64,000 nt of DNA from Burkholderia sp. Bp9143 (GTDB taxonomy: Bacteria > Pseudomonadota > Gammaproteobacteria > Burkholderiales > Burkholderiaceae): the NCBI RefSeq assembly GCF_003853645.1, contig NZ_QTPO01000049.1:1-64000 (forward strand). Direction: 5' to 3'. Of the stretch, positions 40,257 through 49,848 are shown piece by piece. The notes below the pieces were generated by a model. It was given only the letters and a program-made list of their open reading frames with translations. It searched no databases and was not told where the DNA came from. Every line of letters starts with the position of its first letter. Positions within the stretch are counted from its first letter, which is position 1. A program made the position numbers and the translations under genes.

Positions 40257-40673
40257 ATGAAGAAGTTGTTCAATGCTTTTGCTCTCTCGGCGCTCGCCAA
40301 AACTGCCAGCGCCTTCCTTCGACCGGTGACCGCCAAAGTACGCAGCGCGGCGCACTACCTGTTCGGTCGCGGCCAGATCCGCTCCACGTTGATCGCGGCT
40401 GCGATCGCGTTTGCCACACCGGCGGCCCATGCAGTGGATCTGAGCGATCTCGGCAACGCGGCGTCGATGATCTGTCTGATCCAGGCCTATGTGAGCGGGC
40501 CGGTGCTGTTCTGTATCGGCATCGTGGTGATCATCATGGCGGCCATCATGATCGCGAACTCCGAGAGCAACATCGTCAAGTTTCTCGCGACCGTCTTCAT
40601 CGGCCTCGGCGTGGCGGCGTGTGCGATTCCGATCGTGAAGAACCGCATGCACATCGACTACACCTGTGCGTAA
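40257..40673 (+). CDS. trbC: TrbC/VirB2-type pilin
   Basis: The 138-residue protein has a long N-terminal signal (to about AAHA at residue 60), followed by two membrane segments (VSGPVLFCIGIVVIIMAAIM and FLATVFIGLGVAACAIPIV). The mature part is about 78 residues, typical of VirB2/TrbC pilins. The N-terminal pre-sequence is unusually long. Stop of the gene overlaps the GTG start of the next. Confidence 0.8.
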   Translation: MKKLFNAFALSALAKTASAFLRPVTAKVRSAAHYLFGRGQIRSTLIAAAIAFATPAAHAVDLSDLGNAASMICLIQAYVSGPVLFCIGIVVIIMAAIMIANSESNIVKFLATVFIGLGVAACAIPIVKNRMHIDYTCA

Positions 40674-40977
40674 GCCGAAAAAGGTCAGCCGTTCGCTGTC
40701 GCTGCCCCGCCAGCTGGGCGGGGCGGAGCGCGGACTCGCCATCGCGAACGGGACGATCACGACGCTGCTCTGCTACAGCGCGATGACGCCCGCGTTCCTC
40801 CTCGTCGGAATTGGCATCCATTGGGTGCTCCGATGGCTGTCGTCGACCGATCCGTGGTGGAAGGAAGTGCTCATCGTCTACAACCGCTATCCGGACGTAC
40901 ACGAGCCACTGCCCACGACGAAGTTTTCGGTTCGGTTTAAGCGTCCCTACGGGTTCGATCAGGATCTGCAATGTTGA
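40666..40977 (+). CDS. trbD: TrbD/VirB3-type membrane protein
   Basis: Starts at GTG 40666 and overlaps trbC by 8 nt. The 103-residue product has one to two hydrophobic segments in the middle (ITTLLCYSAMTPAFLLVGIGIHWVL). VirB3/TrbD is an inner-membrane assembly factor next to VirB4. It overlaps trbE by 7 nt. Assignment rests on size, topology and position. Confidence 0.75.
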   Translation: MRKPKKVSRSLSLPRQLGGAERGLAIANGTITTLLCYSAMTPAFLLVGIGIHWVLRWLSSTDPWWKEVLIVYNRYPDVHEPLPTTKFSVRFKRPYGFDQDLQC

Positions 40978-43448
40978 GTTCGAAAATCAAGCGCGGCCCC
41001 GTGCAGGAGATCGCGCCGTGGGCGACGATGGTCACCCCTGAGCTGGTCCTGAACAAGGATGGGTCGCTGCTGACGCTATTCACGTTCGACGGGATCGACG
41101 CCGACTCGCCGAACAAGGCTGATATTTCGGCGGCGCGAGACAACCTCGATCATGCGTGCAAGAACTTCGACCACCGTGTAACGGCGTGGTGGCGACTGTC
41201 GCATCGGCGTGTCCGTGGAGACATACAGGGCGGATTCTCGTCCCGGATCGACGAGCGCATTGATGCCATCAACCGCGCGCACGTCGGCAGCGGCAAGTTC
41301 TTCCGCAATACCCATTCGCTGGCGCTGGCTTATACGCCCGAGACCGGGATCAACAAGATCTTCGAGAAAGTGGCTTACCACATGACGGTCGGCGGCAAGT
41401 CGGTGCCGGTCGCTCTGTGGGAAACCCTCCGTGACGTGCTCTTTGCACGCAGCGCCTTCGCGTTCGACATGGACCGGATCACGTCGGACATCAAGCGGTT
41501 CGAGGGGGTTATCGACGCTTTCAAGGGGGGCGTGACGCGTCTCAAGATGAAGCGCCTGCAACTGCAGAACGCCATGGCGTTCCTGCACCAGACCGCGAAC
41601 CCGTCCGTTCCGCCGCGCCGCGTTCGCTACCCGGTCACGATGCTGGACACCCATTTGACCGAGACGTTCGTAACGTACGGCACGGAACATCTGATGTTCG
41701 AGTCGGCGTACGGAAAACGGTACGCGAAGATCGTGTCCGTGAAGGAATGGATGGGGTTTCAGGAGGCCGCCCTCGATGTCCTGGCTGACGTCGACGCTGA
41801 GCTCGACATCTGCGTCATGTTCCGCTTCCTGTCGACCCACAAGGCACGGGTCTACATCGAGAAGATGCGCAAGTTCTACAAGGTCGCGGCGTTCAACCCG
41901 CTTGCGATCCTGAAGAGTTTCTTCTCGAAGGATGAAAAGCAGGAGGCGGAAAAGAACGACAAGGGCCGTGAAATCCTTGCCGAAGAGGCCGAGAACGCAC
42001 TGGCGAAGCTGGTGGCCGATGGGACGCAGTATGGGTTCGCCAACATCTCGGTGGTCGTCTATGGGGACACGGTCGAGGAGTGCGACGACAATACGCGCGA
42101 AGTCGTCGGCCGTATCGGTAATGCGGGGTTTGGCGTCATCCTGGAGACCCGCAACATCCCGGCGGCATGGGCAACCACGTTGCCCGGACGGTGGGATCAG
42201 CAAAAGCGCCTGCAGTTCGTCGAAACACCGTGCGTTTCCGACATAGCGCCGTTGCGCGGGGTCGAGGAAGGCAGTCCGGTCAACCAGTGGCTGACCCAAC
42301 AGACCGGCGAGCAGACGGGGCCGCTTACCGTTCTGCCTACGCGTCACCGCACGCTGCAGCGCGTGACGCTGCACCAACCGGGCGGCAAGTCGCACACGCT
42401 CGTGGTCGGCCCGATCGGCGCGGGCAAGACCATCTTCCTGAACTTTCTCGTGTCGCAGTCGGGGCGCCACAACCCTCGCCGGATCAAGTTCGACAAGAAC
42501 CGGTCGACGCGGATTCCGACCGTGATGGCCAACGGCCGCTTTGTCGATGCGACGGGCCGGTTCGGCGCGGCCACGCCGGTCAATCCGCTTTCGCTGCTGG
42601 CGGACAAGCGGCACTGGACCTATGTGGCGGAATGGGTGCAGATGGCGATCGAGGATGAGGACTTCCACTGCACGCCGCAGCAGCAGACCGATATCTATCA
42701 GGCTGTCGCGACGCTCGGCGGCGGCGAGTACGACCGCGAACTCTGGACGCTGTCGATGCTGAACACGTTGTTGCCGATGGAACTGCGTGAGCGGCTCCAG
42801 ATCTGGACGCAGGGCGAGAAGAACGGTCGCTTCTTCGATCACGTCGAGGATGCGTTCTCGCTGTCGGACGATATCGCGATCGAGATGGGTGACCTGTTCG
42901 AGAAGTACCCGGTCGCCGCCGCGCTATTCATGGATTACGCGTTCTACCGCATTTCGCAATGGCTGGACGGGAAGCGCTTCACGATCATCGAGGTCGAAGA
43001 GTGCGGGTTCTTCTTCCAGTATGAGCGCTTCTATGCTCGCCTGGAACTGTGGGCCGTCACGATCCGCGGCTTGAACGGGACCCTCGTGATGGCAACCCAG
43101 TCGCTCGGGCAGCTTGCCCGCGTGAAGAACTTCGAGATTCTCAAGGAGAACATCCCGAACTTCTTCTTCCTGCCGAACCGGGACGCGCGCAACAACAAGC
43201 ACCTGTATCGGGATGTGTTCGGCCTGACCGACGACCTGATCGACATGATTGCCGACGCGGTGCCGAACCGCGATTACCTGTGGGTGACCCCTGACCACGC
43301 ACGGATGCTACAGGCGCAATTCCCGAAAGAAGCACTCGCCGTGTTGCGCGCCGACGGCGCCGCCCAACGGGTGCTCGACAAACACCACGAATCTGGCTCG
43401 CCGCACTGGCGTGAAGAGTACCTCCAAGAAATGATGACTCTCGACTGA
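40971..43448 (+). CDS. trbE: TrbE/VirB4-type secretion ATPase
   Basis: The 825-residue product has the VirB4 layout: a CagE/VirB4-type N-terminal half, Walker A (LVVGPIGAGKTIF) at about 480, and Walker B region (FTIIEVEECGFFF) at about 680, with ATQSLGQL as a later conserved motif. VirB4 ATPases energise pilus biogenesis at the inner membrane. The start ATG overlaps trbD. It is the largest T4SS component here and intact. Confidence 0.9.
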   Translation: MLSSKIKRGPVQEIAPWATMVTPELVLNKDGSLLTLFTFDGIDADSPNKADISAARDNLDHACKNFDHRVTAWWRLSHRRVRGDIQGGFSSRIDERIDAINRAHVGSGKFFRNTHSLALAYTPETGINKIFEKVAYHMTVGGKSVPVALWETLRDVLFARSAFAFDMDRITSDIKRFEGVIDAFKGGVTRLKMKRLQLQNAMAFLHQTANPSVPPRRVRYPVTMLDTHLTETFVTYGTEHLMFESAYGKRYAKIVSVKEWMGFQEAALDVLADVDAELDICVMFRFLSTHKARVYIEKMRKFYKVAAFNPLAILKSFFSKDEKQEAEKNDKGREILAEEAENALAKLVADGTQYGFANISVVVYGDTVEECDDNTREVVGRIGNAGFGVILETRNIPAAWATTLPGRWDQQKRLQFVETPCVSDIAPLRGVEEGSPVNQWLTQQTGEQTGPLTVLPTRHRTLQRVTLHQPGGKSHTLVVGPIGAGKTIFLNFLVSQSGRHNPRRIKFDKNRSTRIPTVMANGRFVDATGRFGAATPVNPLSLLADKRHWTYVAEWVQMAIEDEDFHCTPQQQTDIYQAVATLGGGEYDRELWTLSMLNTLLPMELRERLQIWTQGEKNGRFFDHVEDAFSLSDDIAIEMGDLFEKYPVAAALFMDYAFYRISQWLDGKRFTIIEVEECGFFFQYERFYARLELWAVTIRGLNGTLVMATQSLGQLARVKNFEILKENIPNFFFLPNRDARNNKHLYRDVFGLTDDLIDMIADAVPNRDYLWVTPDHARMLQAQFPKEALAVLRADGAAQRVLDKHHESGSPHWREEYLQEMMTLD

Positions 43449-43459
43449 CTGGGGACCCC

Positions 43460-44194
43460 ATGAATATCCGCTATTTCCGCGCGGCGGTAGCCGCCGTCAT
43501 GTTTCTCGTGGCCGGACGCGCGTCGGCGACGGGCATGCCTGTGTTCGACGCAGCCAACTTCGCGCAAAACATCATCACGGCGGCGAAGGCGGTGCGTGGC
43601 GAGATTTACCAGAACACCAACATCATCTACCAGTACCAGATGATGGCGAACCAGCTGTTGCAGGCGAAGAATCTCGATCCAGCCGCGTGGAAGGCCGCGT
43701 ATGACCAGATCGCCGGCGACATCAACAAGGTCAAGACTCTGGTCGGGACCATGCAAGACCTTTATGGCGATCTGAAGCAGGGGCGCGAGTGGGTGTCTCA
43801 GGTGCAGACCTTGGTGAGTCGGTCAGGCAAGACCAATGAGCAGTGGTTTGCCGACATGAACACGCTCTATCAGCAGAACGACAAGGTGGTGCGCAACCTG
43901 TTCCAGATGGGATCGAACATCATGCAGCACACGAACGATCTGGCGAAGCGTCGACAAGAGTTGCAGTCTCAACTGTCGTTGTCGCCGACCGCGCAGGCGA
44001 CGGCGGAGATCACGACGCACTACCTCGACATCGTGACGAGCCAGAACGCCGACATTCTTCAACTCAACGCGGCGAAGGCGCAACGCGACTCGCAGAAAGA
44101 TGCGCAGCAGGTTGAAGACGACAAGGAGAAGGCGGCTGACGCGAACCGCTTCATCTCGAAGCAGCAGGCCGAGCGGTCCGCATATGGGTTCTGA
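43460..44194 (+). CDS. trbJ: TrbJ/VirB5-type protein
   Basis: The 244-residue product has a signal peptide (FRAAVAAVMFLVAGRASA, cleavage near residue 22) and a helical periplasmic body with Gln-rich coiled segments (NTNIIYQYQMMANQLLQ; QKDAQQVEDDKEKAADANR). TrbJ/VirB5 proteins act at the pilus tip or in entry exclusion partnerships. It lies 11 nt after trbE and 7 nt before trbL. Confidence 0.85.
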   Translation: MNIRYFRAAVAAVMFLVAGRASATGMPVFDAANFAQNIITAAKAVRGEIYQNTNIIYQYQMMANQLLQAKNLDPAAWKAAYDQIAGDINKVKTLVGTMQDLYGDLKQGREWVSQVQTLVSRSGKTNEQWFADMNTLYQQNDKVVRNLFQMGSNIMQHTNDLAKRRQELQSQLSLSPTAQATAEITTHYLDIVTSQNADILQLNAAKAQRDSQKDAQQVEDDKEKAADANRFISKQQAERSAYGF

Positions 44195-44201
44195 GGTGGG
44201 A

Positions 44202-45215
44202 ATGGCGAACGATTCTGCGAAGTGGTTGCGTCGCGGTGCCTTGACGCTGCTCGCGGTGATGCTGCTGGGCGTCGTCACGGCTTCGAGCGCGCACGCCGCC
44301 GATTGGCCGCCGATCACTACGGGATGGAGCTCGAGCTACCAACCGGGCGAGGTGGCAAAGGGTGCAATGGCAGCGATCGAGGAGATCGCGAAGATCATGA
44401 AGGATCTGATCGACCTCGCGGTGACGCTGAGTCAACCGCTCGATCAGTACGCGAACAAGATGGCTGGCGGGCTGGCAGGCATCACGATCGCACTCGCGGG
44501 CGTTCGGTATGCCGCAACCAGGGATCCCGTGCCGGCGTGGCAGTCCCTGATTGAAGACCTGGCGATTCTCGGCATCTTCGGTTCGATCTTCCTGATGTAT
44601 GCCACCTGGGCGCCCGGGTTCTATAAATGGTTTAACGATATGGCGGTCGCGGTGTCTGGCACCGATGCACAGTCGCTTCCGACTGCGATGGTCAAATCCG
44701 CTGGATCGATCTTCGATGCCGTTATCGAGGCTTTCCAGGCCGCGCATTGGTGGAGCTACATCGCGCTGGCGATCAATCTCATGCCATTGTTGTTCGCGTG
44801 GGGCTTTCTGATGATCGCGTCGCTCGTATTTCTCTTCTTCATCTCACTTGGGACCATTCAGATGGCCGTCGGCATCGTGATGGGCAAGATCGCCTTGGCG
44901 TTGGGCATATCGGAGTTCACCCGCGGCTACTTCAAGACCTGGTTTGATTACATGATCAGTGCGGGCATGTATATGGTTGTCGCGGCGATCCTTCAGCGTT
45001 TGGTCACGACCACGATTACGAGCGCGTTTACCAACGCGATCTCGAAGGGCTTAACCACACCTTATGCCGGGTCGCTCACGCTCGATCTGTCGATCTTCGT
45101 CCTGATTCTGTCGTTCGAGGTTCCGAAGTTCGCCTCCATGTTCGGCGGTGGCGCGAATGCGAGCGGCGGGGCGTTCAAGAGTCTGACGAAGGTTGCGACG
45201 AAGGGCCTGGCATGA
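44202..45215 (+). CDS. trbL: TrbL/VirB6-type polytopic membrane protein
   Basis: I chose ATG 44202; a start 18 nt upstream is possible. The 337-residue product has a signal-like first helix (LTLLAVMLLGVVTASSAHA) and about six further hydrophobic segments (LAGITIALAGVRYAA, SYIALAINLMPLLFAW, LVFLFFISLGTIQMAVGIV and others). TrbL/VirB6 is part of the inner-membrane channel. Its TGA overlaps the next ATG (ATGA), so the next gene is co-translated. Confidence 0.85.
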   Translation: MANDSAKWLRRGALTLLAVMLLGVVTASSAHAADWPPITTGWSSSYQPGEVAKGAMAAIEEIAKIMKDLIDLAVTLSQPLDQYANKMAGGLAGITIALAGVRYAATRDPVPAWQSLIEDLAILGIFGSIFLMYATWAPGFYKWFNDMAVAVSGTDAQSLPTAMVKSAGSIFDAVIEAFQAAHWWSYIALAINLMPLLFAWGFLMIASLVFLFFISLGTIQMAVGIVMGKIALALGISEFTRGYFKTWFDYMISAGMYMVVAAILQRLVTTTITSAFTNAISKGLTTPYAGSLTLDLSIFVLILSFEVPKFASMFGGGANASGGAFKSLTKVATKGLA

Positions 45216-46561
45216 TGAGTGAGCCACGTCTCTTTCAGTCGGTCGATCGCAGCGTGCTGGTCGCGAACAACGAACGGCGGATCGATCTGATCGCGCAATG
45301 CGCAAACGAAGTCAGCCAAGCGGACTTCGACCGCAAGTGGCGTACGCTCGTGCATCGGTGCGCCGACTGGTTCTCGTCCGTGCCGCTCAGTCCGGAGCTG
45401 TACCGGGAGCCCGGCGGTGCATTCCGCTGCACGATCGAGACGGCCTTCTATGCGATGCGCCTGGCCGGCGGGCAGAAGTTCGGCACAAACCTCCCGTCGG
45501 AACGCCGGCGGCGCATCGAGCCGCAATACAACTATGGCGTGTTCCTCGCCGCAATCTGCTCGTGGCTGGATGAACCGTATCGGCATTTCGAGGTGGTACG
45601 TGAAGCCGATCAGCTGGTCTGGAATCCGTCGATTCACGGGCCGGCCGGGCCATGGCTGGGGGATCAGCCCTACCGGGTAACGCGCCGGGCGGCGCCGCTT
45701 GCGGTCGAGCGGATGCGCACCGGTATGCTCGCGCAGGCGCTGGTCGGCAGTGGACTGCTATCGGGCCTGGATGCGGAGGTGCTGGCCGAGGTGTTCGGGG
45801 CGATGAACCCGACGGCCAGTCCGGTCGGTGTCGAATCGTTGACCCATCGGGTGGTCCGCCAGGCGATTTCGACGGCGGCCGAGTTCGACCGGAAAGCGCA
45901 GCGCGGCGTGTTCGAACCGGTGAAGTTTGCCGTGCCGTCTGCGATCCACGTCGCGGGCGAGCTCGAGCCGGTGGTGACGCCGGCCGCCGCCCCAGCCTCG
46001 TCGACGGTTGCCGCGCCGACGCCGGCTAGTCCGACGGCGACAGGACGTCCGCCGTCACCGATTACGCCCACCACTCCAGCGGCGACCACTGCGGAAGGGG
46101 CGACGGCGAGCGCGGTCAGCGTGCCTAGCCCGGCGCCGCCGCCGCCCACAGGCACACCTCAACTGGCCGCGCCAACGCCTGCCGGATCACGCGAGCTGGT
46201 CGCGCAGCCGGCGCAATCCGGCGACCCGTCAGCGGTGATCGATCCGGCCGCGACGCACGTGGCAGGGGAGCGTCGAGTTGAGCCCTCCCCGGAAGCCTTC
46301 GACGCGGTGCTCAAGGGCGCGCCGCGCATGATCGTGGATTTCTTCCGCGCGCTCGGTCAGGATGTTCAGGCGGGGAAGGCCAAGGTGCGGTGGAGCGAGC
46401 TGGGCCTGGTGCTGCCCAAGCGCCTGATCGGTAGCTACGGCATCGCGAGCGACACCCTGATCGAGCACATGCGTCGCCGCAGTCTGTTGCTTGCCAACGA
46501 GCCGATGGAAGTCACGCTCGCACCGCGCGCCGGTGAGCTGATTCAGGGGCGTGGCCTATGA
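45212..46561 (+). CDS. MobH/TraI_2-like protein with degenerate HD-type catalytic residues
   Basis: The 449-residue product aligns with the TraI_2 (MobH relaxase) fold: N-terminal DRKWRTLVHRCADWFSSVPLSPE, YREPGGAFRCTIETAFYAMRLA at the place of the usual His-rich H.GGLLxHxLE region, and GVFLAAICSWLDEP where MobH has LHDxGKP. The His/Asp residues that bind metal are replaced. A long Pro/Ala linker (about 250-340) and a C-terminal TraI_2_C-like winged domain (VRWSELGLVLPKRLI) follow. It may be a structural or DNA-binding partner of TraD rather than a nicking enzyme. Confidence 0.65.
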   Translation: MMSEPRLFQSVDRSVLVANNERRIDLIAQCANEVSQADFDRKWRTLVHRCADWFSSVPLSPELYREPGGAFRCTIETAFYAMRLAGGQKFGTNLPSERRRRIEPQYNYGVFLAAICSWLDEPYRHFEVVREADQLVWNPSIHGPAGPWLGDQPYRVTRRAAPLAVERMRTGMLAQALVGSGLLSGLDAEVLAEVFGAMNPTASPVGVESLTHRVVRQAISTAAEFDRKAQRGVFEPVKFAVPSAIHVAGELEPVVTPAAAPASSTVAAPTPASPTATGRPPSPITPTTPAATTAEGATASAVSVPSPAPPPPTGTPQLAAPTPAGSRELVAQPAQSGDPSAVIDPAATHVAGERRVEPSPEAFDAVLKGAPRMIVDFFRALGQDVQAGKAKVRWSELGLVLPKRLIGSYGIASDTLIEHMRRRSLLLANEPMEVTLAPRAGELIQGRGL

Positions 46562-48426
46562 ACGGCTACATCAACCATTTCCGGCCGATCTACGAGCTCA
46601 GGGCCGCGCTCGCATGGCTGCTTGCGATTGTCATGTTGCCCCTGTCCGGGATGCCGCATGCGTGGGCATTCGCGCTGATAGCGCTGGTGGCGCTTGCGAT
46701 TCGATCGGGGCAGGTCTGGCGCGCGCTGAAATTTCGCATGGCCATCTCGACGAAATGGCTGACGACGCTCGCGGTGCCCAAGCTGCTCGCGATCCAGGCG
46801 CGCATGAAAGCGGAAGCGAATGCGATGTTTCTTGGCACGGGCTTTGAGTGGACACAGAAGCACTGCCAGATTGCGCATGACATTCTTCGCATGCCGTCGA
46901 CAGATATCCCGGGCCTTCCGAAGTGGTTGCCGAAGACCAAAACCGGGCGCCAGTTCGAGGAGATGATCGAACGGCTCTTTGCTCCGAAAGACAGTATCAG
47001 GGACCGCATGCCGCAAGGGGTCTCGTGGATCCACGGGCTGGAACCGGCGAAGGGCTACGTGCCATTCCACTACAAGGCGATGGGCGGCCATACCGCGGTG
47101 GGCGGCACGACCGGTGCGGGGAAGACGCGTACCTACGAGTGCATTTCCACCCAGGTGATCCATCTCGGCGATGTGTTGCTCGACTTCGATCCGAAAAACG
47201 ACAAGGAATGGAAGCTGCGGGTGGAGCGGGAGTGCCAGCGGGCCGGCCGGAAGTTCCTGTACTTCAATCAGGCGAAGCCGTCGGAATCGATTCGCCTGGA
47301 GCCGCTCGATAGTTGGTCGCAACCGTCGGAAATCCCGAGCCGCATCGCGCAGCTGATGGAAGAGGGGCCGTTCCGGGATTTTGCGTACCTGTTCATCAGC
47401 CGCTCGGTAAACGGCGAGCTGTACATCGGCGACAAGCCGAACCTGCGGTCGATCCTCAAGTATGCCCAGTCGGGCATCGCGACGCTGCTCGAGAAGGCGC
47501 TGAAGCGCTTCTTCCTCGAACAGGGCCTGACGGATTGGGAAACGCAGGTCGCAGCCGACACCGTGAAGATGGCCAACAAGCCCGGTGTCTCCAAAGTTGA
47601 CGGCATGGCCGCGCTGTACCAGGCACGGTTCGCGGCACTCGACCGCGGCCACGAGGCGATCGATGGCCTGATCTCGACGCACACGCACGACCGCGAACAC
47701 TACATGCGGATCATCGCGTCGGCGCTCCCGCTGCTGCAGATGCTCGCGACCGGCGAAACCGGCCTGATGCTGGCGCCGAAGGTCGACGACTTCGAGGACG
47801 AGCGCGAAATCTGGACCATTGAGAAGATCATTCGCCAGAAGGCGGTGCTCCACGTGGGGGCCGACTCGCTGTCGAACAGCATCGTGGCGAAGGCGATCAT
47901 GTCGGTGCTGCTCGCCGACGTGTCGGCGGTGTGCGGCTCGATCTACAACTTCTACGAGACCCCGCCTGAAGTCGTGCTGATCATCGACGAGGTCGCGGAG
48001 GCGATCAACGAACAGGTGATCCAGATCCTGAACAAGGGGCGTGGTGCAGGTTTCAAGGCGTTCGTCGCATTCCAGACGCGCTCGGACATCGAGGCGAAGC
48101 TCGGGAATGCCGCAAAAATGCTGCAGGTTTTGGGCAATTTGAACAACCAGATCATCTTACGCTTAGAGGACACCGACACGGCGGACTGGTTCTCCGACAA
48201 GGTCGGGGAGACGGCGATTCGCAACCTGGTGATGTCGAGTTCGACCAGCACGGGTAGCGAGTCGCACGTCGGTGAATTTACGGGATCGGTGTCTCGCTCG
48301 CTCCAACTGGAGAAAGTACCGCTGATTCCATCCCGTCTGATACAGAGCCTTCCGAACCTGCAGTACTTCATGCGGATTTCGGGCGGCGCGGTGTATCAGG
48401 GACGCATTCCAATCCTAAATGGCTGA
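46558..48426 (+). CDS. traD: TraD-type coupling ATPase (MobH plasmid family)
   Basis: The 622-residue product has two N-terminal membrane segments (LAWLLAIVMLPLSGMPHAWAF and the following), Walker A (VGGTTGAGKTRTYE, about 180-193) and Walker B (VVLIIDEVAEAIN, near 480), with a KGRGAGFKAFVAFQT segment typical of TraD/TraG-type coupling proteins. It takes relaxase-bound DNA to the T4SS. It overlaps the MobH-like gene (ATGA), as in IncC/SXT-like TraI-TraD pairs. Confidence 0.9.
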   Translation: MNGYINHFRPIYELRAALAWLLAIVMLPLSGMPHAWAFALIALVALAIRSGQVWRALKFRMAISTKWLTTLAVPKLLAIQARMKAEANAMFLGTGFEWTQKHCQIAHDILRMPSTDIPGLPKWLPKTKTGRQFEEMIERLFAPKDSIRDRMPQGVSWIHGLEPAKGYVPFHYKAMGGHTAVGGTTGAGKTRTYECISTQVIHLGDVLLDFDPKNDKEWKLRVERECQRAGRKFLYFNQAKPSESIRLEPLDSWSQPSEIPSRIAQLMEEGPFRDFAYLFISRSVNGELYIGDKPNLRSILKYAQSGIATLLEKALKRFFLEQGLTDWETQVAADTVKMANKPGVSKVDGMAALYQARFAALDRGHEAIDGLISTHTHDREHYMRIIASALPLLQMLATGETGLMLAPKVDDFEDEREIWTIEKIIRQKAVLHVGADSLSNSIVAKAIMSVLLADVSAVCGSIYNFYETPPEVVLIIDEVAEAINEQVIQILNKGRGAGFKAFVAFQTRSDIEAKLGNAAKMLQVLGNLNNQIILRLEDTDTADWFSDKVGETAIRNLVMSSSTSTGSESHVGEFTGSVSRSLQLEKVPLIPSRLIQSLPNLQYFMRISGGAVYQGRIPILNG

Positions 48427-48955
48427 AAACCAAAGCATGTCTGTCGTCTTCAAAAAAATCATCCGCGACCATAAGCTTTCGGCCCGCCTGATCCCGGTGT
48501 TCACACTGGCGCCGGAACTGGAGCTCGCGTGCACGCGTGTGGCCGACTTCATCGGTGAGAAATTCATCGGCAAGTCGGGCCCGCTCGTCAAGGAGATGCT
48601 CACGGAGGGACTCGATGGTGTCAGGCGCGTTCGAAAAACCGGCGATCCGCACGTTGCGTTCATGCAGGGGCTGTTCGCGTCGGCGCACCTGCTCTATGCC
48701 CGACGCTACGTTGCACGCGACGGCGAGCGCTGCCATGTGTGGTCACCGATGTTCGAGCCGGTCACGGTGTTCGAGGCGCGTCATGCACATCTGCCGACCG
48801 AGGTGGTCGACGAACGCTGCCCGGAGAACATCAGCCAGCGCTCCGCCGCATTCCAGCTCGCCGCGCGTGCGCTGACGGGCGAGAACTTCCGACTCTACTT
48901 CGAGGGATACGATGTCGCTCACGCGTTTTCTGATTCGGACGCTGGCCAGGGTTGA
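48419..48955 (+). CDS. Transfer-region hypothetical protein
   Basis: The 178-residue soluble product starts at ATG 48419, overlapping TraD by 8 nt. It has a mixed alpha/beta pattern (LELACTRVADFIGEKFIGKSG; VAFMQGLFASAHLLYARRYV). Position after TraD and overlap with the next gene suggest a function in transfer. The family is not recognised; a homologue search is needed to name it. Confidence 0.55.
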   Translation: MAENQSMSVVFKKIIRDHKLSARLIPVFTLAPELELACTRVADFIGEKFIGKSGPLVKEMLTEGLDGVRRVRKTGDPHVAFMQGLFASAHLLYARRYVARDGERCHVWSPMFEPVTVFEARHAHLPTEVVDERCPENISQRSAAFQLAARALTGENFRLYFEGYDVAHAFSDSDAGQG

Positions 48956-49196
48956 CGACGACGTCGTGCGCCGCGTGATGTCGACCGCGTCCGCCCAGGA
49001 TGACGCGAACGCGCCGGTACCGGCCGAGTTCGCGCGTGGGCGCAATGCGATGGCCTATGCGCTCGCGATGTTCATCGATCGCCGCCCACTTCACTTCTAC
49101 GTCGGGCTGTTTGGTCTCGTCGCGTTTCCGAGCTATCTGGCCTGTCAGGCAATTGCATCCCTGCTGGCGCTGATCGGAGGCAGCCATGGCGGATAG
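48912..49196 (+). CDS. Small membrane protein overlapping its neighbour
   Basis: The 94-residue product overlaps the previous ORF by 44 nt and the next by 11 nt. Hydrophobic LHFYVGLFGLVAFPSYLACQA forms a C-terminal span after a charged first half. The large overlaps are unusual, but plasmid operons use them. No family is recognised. Confidence 0.45.
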   Translation: MSLTRFLIRTLARVDDDVVRRVMSTASAQDDANAPVPAEFARGRNAMAYALAMFIDRRPLHFYVGLFGLVAFPSYLACQAIASLLALIGGSHGG

Positions 49197-49791
49197 TCGG
49201 TTTGTCCGGCATGTGAAGGTGTGGTTCTTCTTCGTGCCACTGGTGGCCGTCGCGATCATGCCGGCCGTGCCGAAGCGATCGCTATTCGAGATTCCGGAGG
49301 CGGAAACTCGCTCGGTGGTGGCGACGATCGGCGAGGATAGGGCGGATCAGGCAGTGGCGACCACGAACCGGCTGTTCAGGCGGTACTTCGTGGACACCGG
49401 GGTCGTGGCGGCATCGCTCGAAACCACACGGGGCTCGGACGCAGATGACGGCGGGATGACCAATCTGGCCAGCACGTGGGTTCACAACTTCTGGCGGCTG
49501 GTTTATCGCGTGGTGTACCGGCTCACGATCATGAAGCTTTGGCTATTCGGTACGTTGGCCTTCTGCGTTGCCATGTTCGTCGACGGGACAGTGCGTCGGA
49601 AGATCCGGGCTGCTGCTGCCGGGTATGTGAGTCCGGTTTCGTTTCACCTGGCGGGTCACGGCATCCTGCTGGTGTTCGGCGTCGCATTCTCGGTGTTGAT
49701 CGCGCCGATTCCGTTGTTGGCACCGTACTGGATCGCGATCGCCGGGTGCCTCGGTGTGCTGCTCTGGAAGGCAGCATCGTCGTACCAGTAA
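49186..49791 (+). CDS. DUF4400-like transfer-region membrane protein
   Basis: The 201-residue product has an N-terminal membrane helix (VWFFFVPLVAVAIMPAVP), a periplasmic stretch with PEAETRSVVATIGEDRAD, and three C-terminal hydrophobic segments (IMKLWLFGTLAFCVAMFV; HLAGHGILLVFGVAFSVLI; YWIAIAGCLGVLLW). This matches the DUF4400 (PFL_4697-type) proteins found downstream of TraD in ICE and plasmid clusters. Function unknown. It is the last gene before the 62-bp repeat copy 4. Confidence 0.75.
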   Translation: MADSRFVRHVKVWFFFVPLVAVAIMPAVPKRSLFEIPEAETRSVVATIGEDRADQAVATTNRLFRRYFVDTGVVAASLETTRGSDADDGGMTNLASTWVHNFWRLVYRVVYRLTIMKLWLFGTLAFCVAMFVDGTVRRKIRAAAAGYVSPVSFHLAGHGILLVFGVAFSVLIAPIPLLAPYWIAIAGCLGVLLWKAASSYQ

Positions 49792-49848
49792 CGCCGTTCC
49801 TCGCGGCATACCTCCCACATCCGCCTGCGGCCAAGACGAAATACGACA

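Noticed and set aside
41076..42842. 588-residue ORF on the minus strand
   Set aside because: Antisense to trbE, no ribosome site, Arg/His-rich composition typical of reverse frames in GC-rich genes.
46543..47853. 436-residue ORF on the minus strand
   Set aside because: Antisense to traD.
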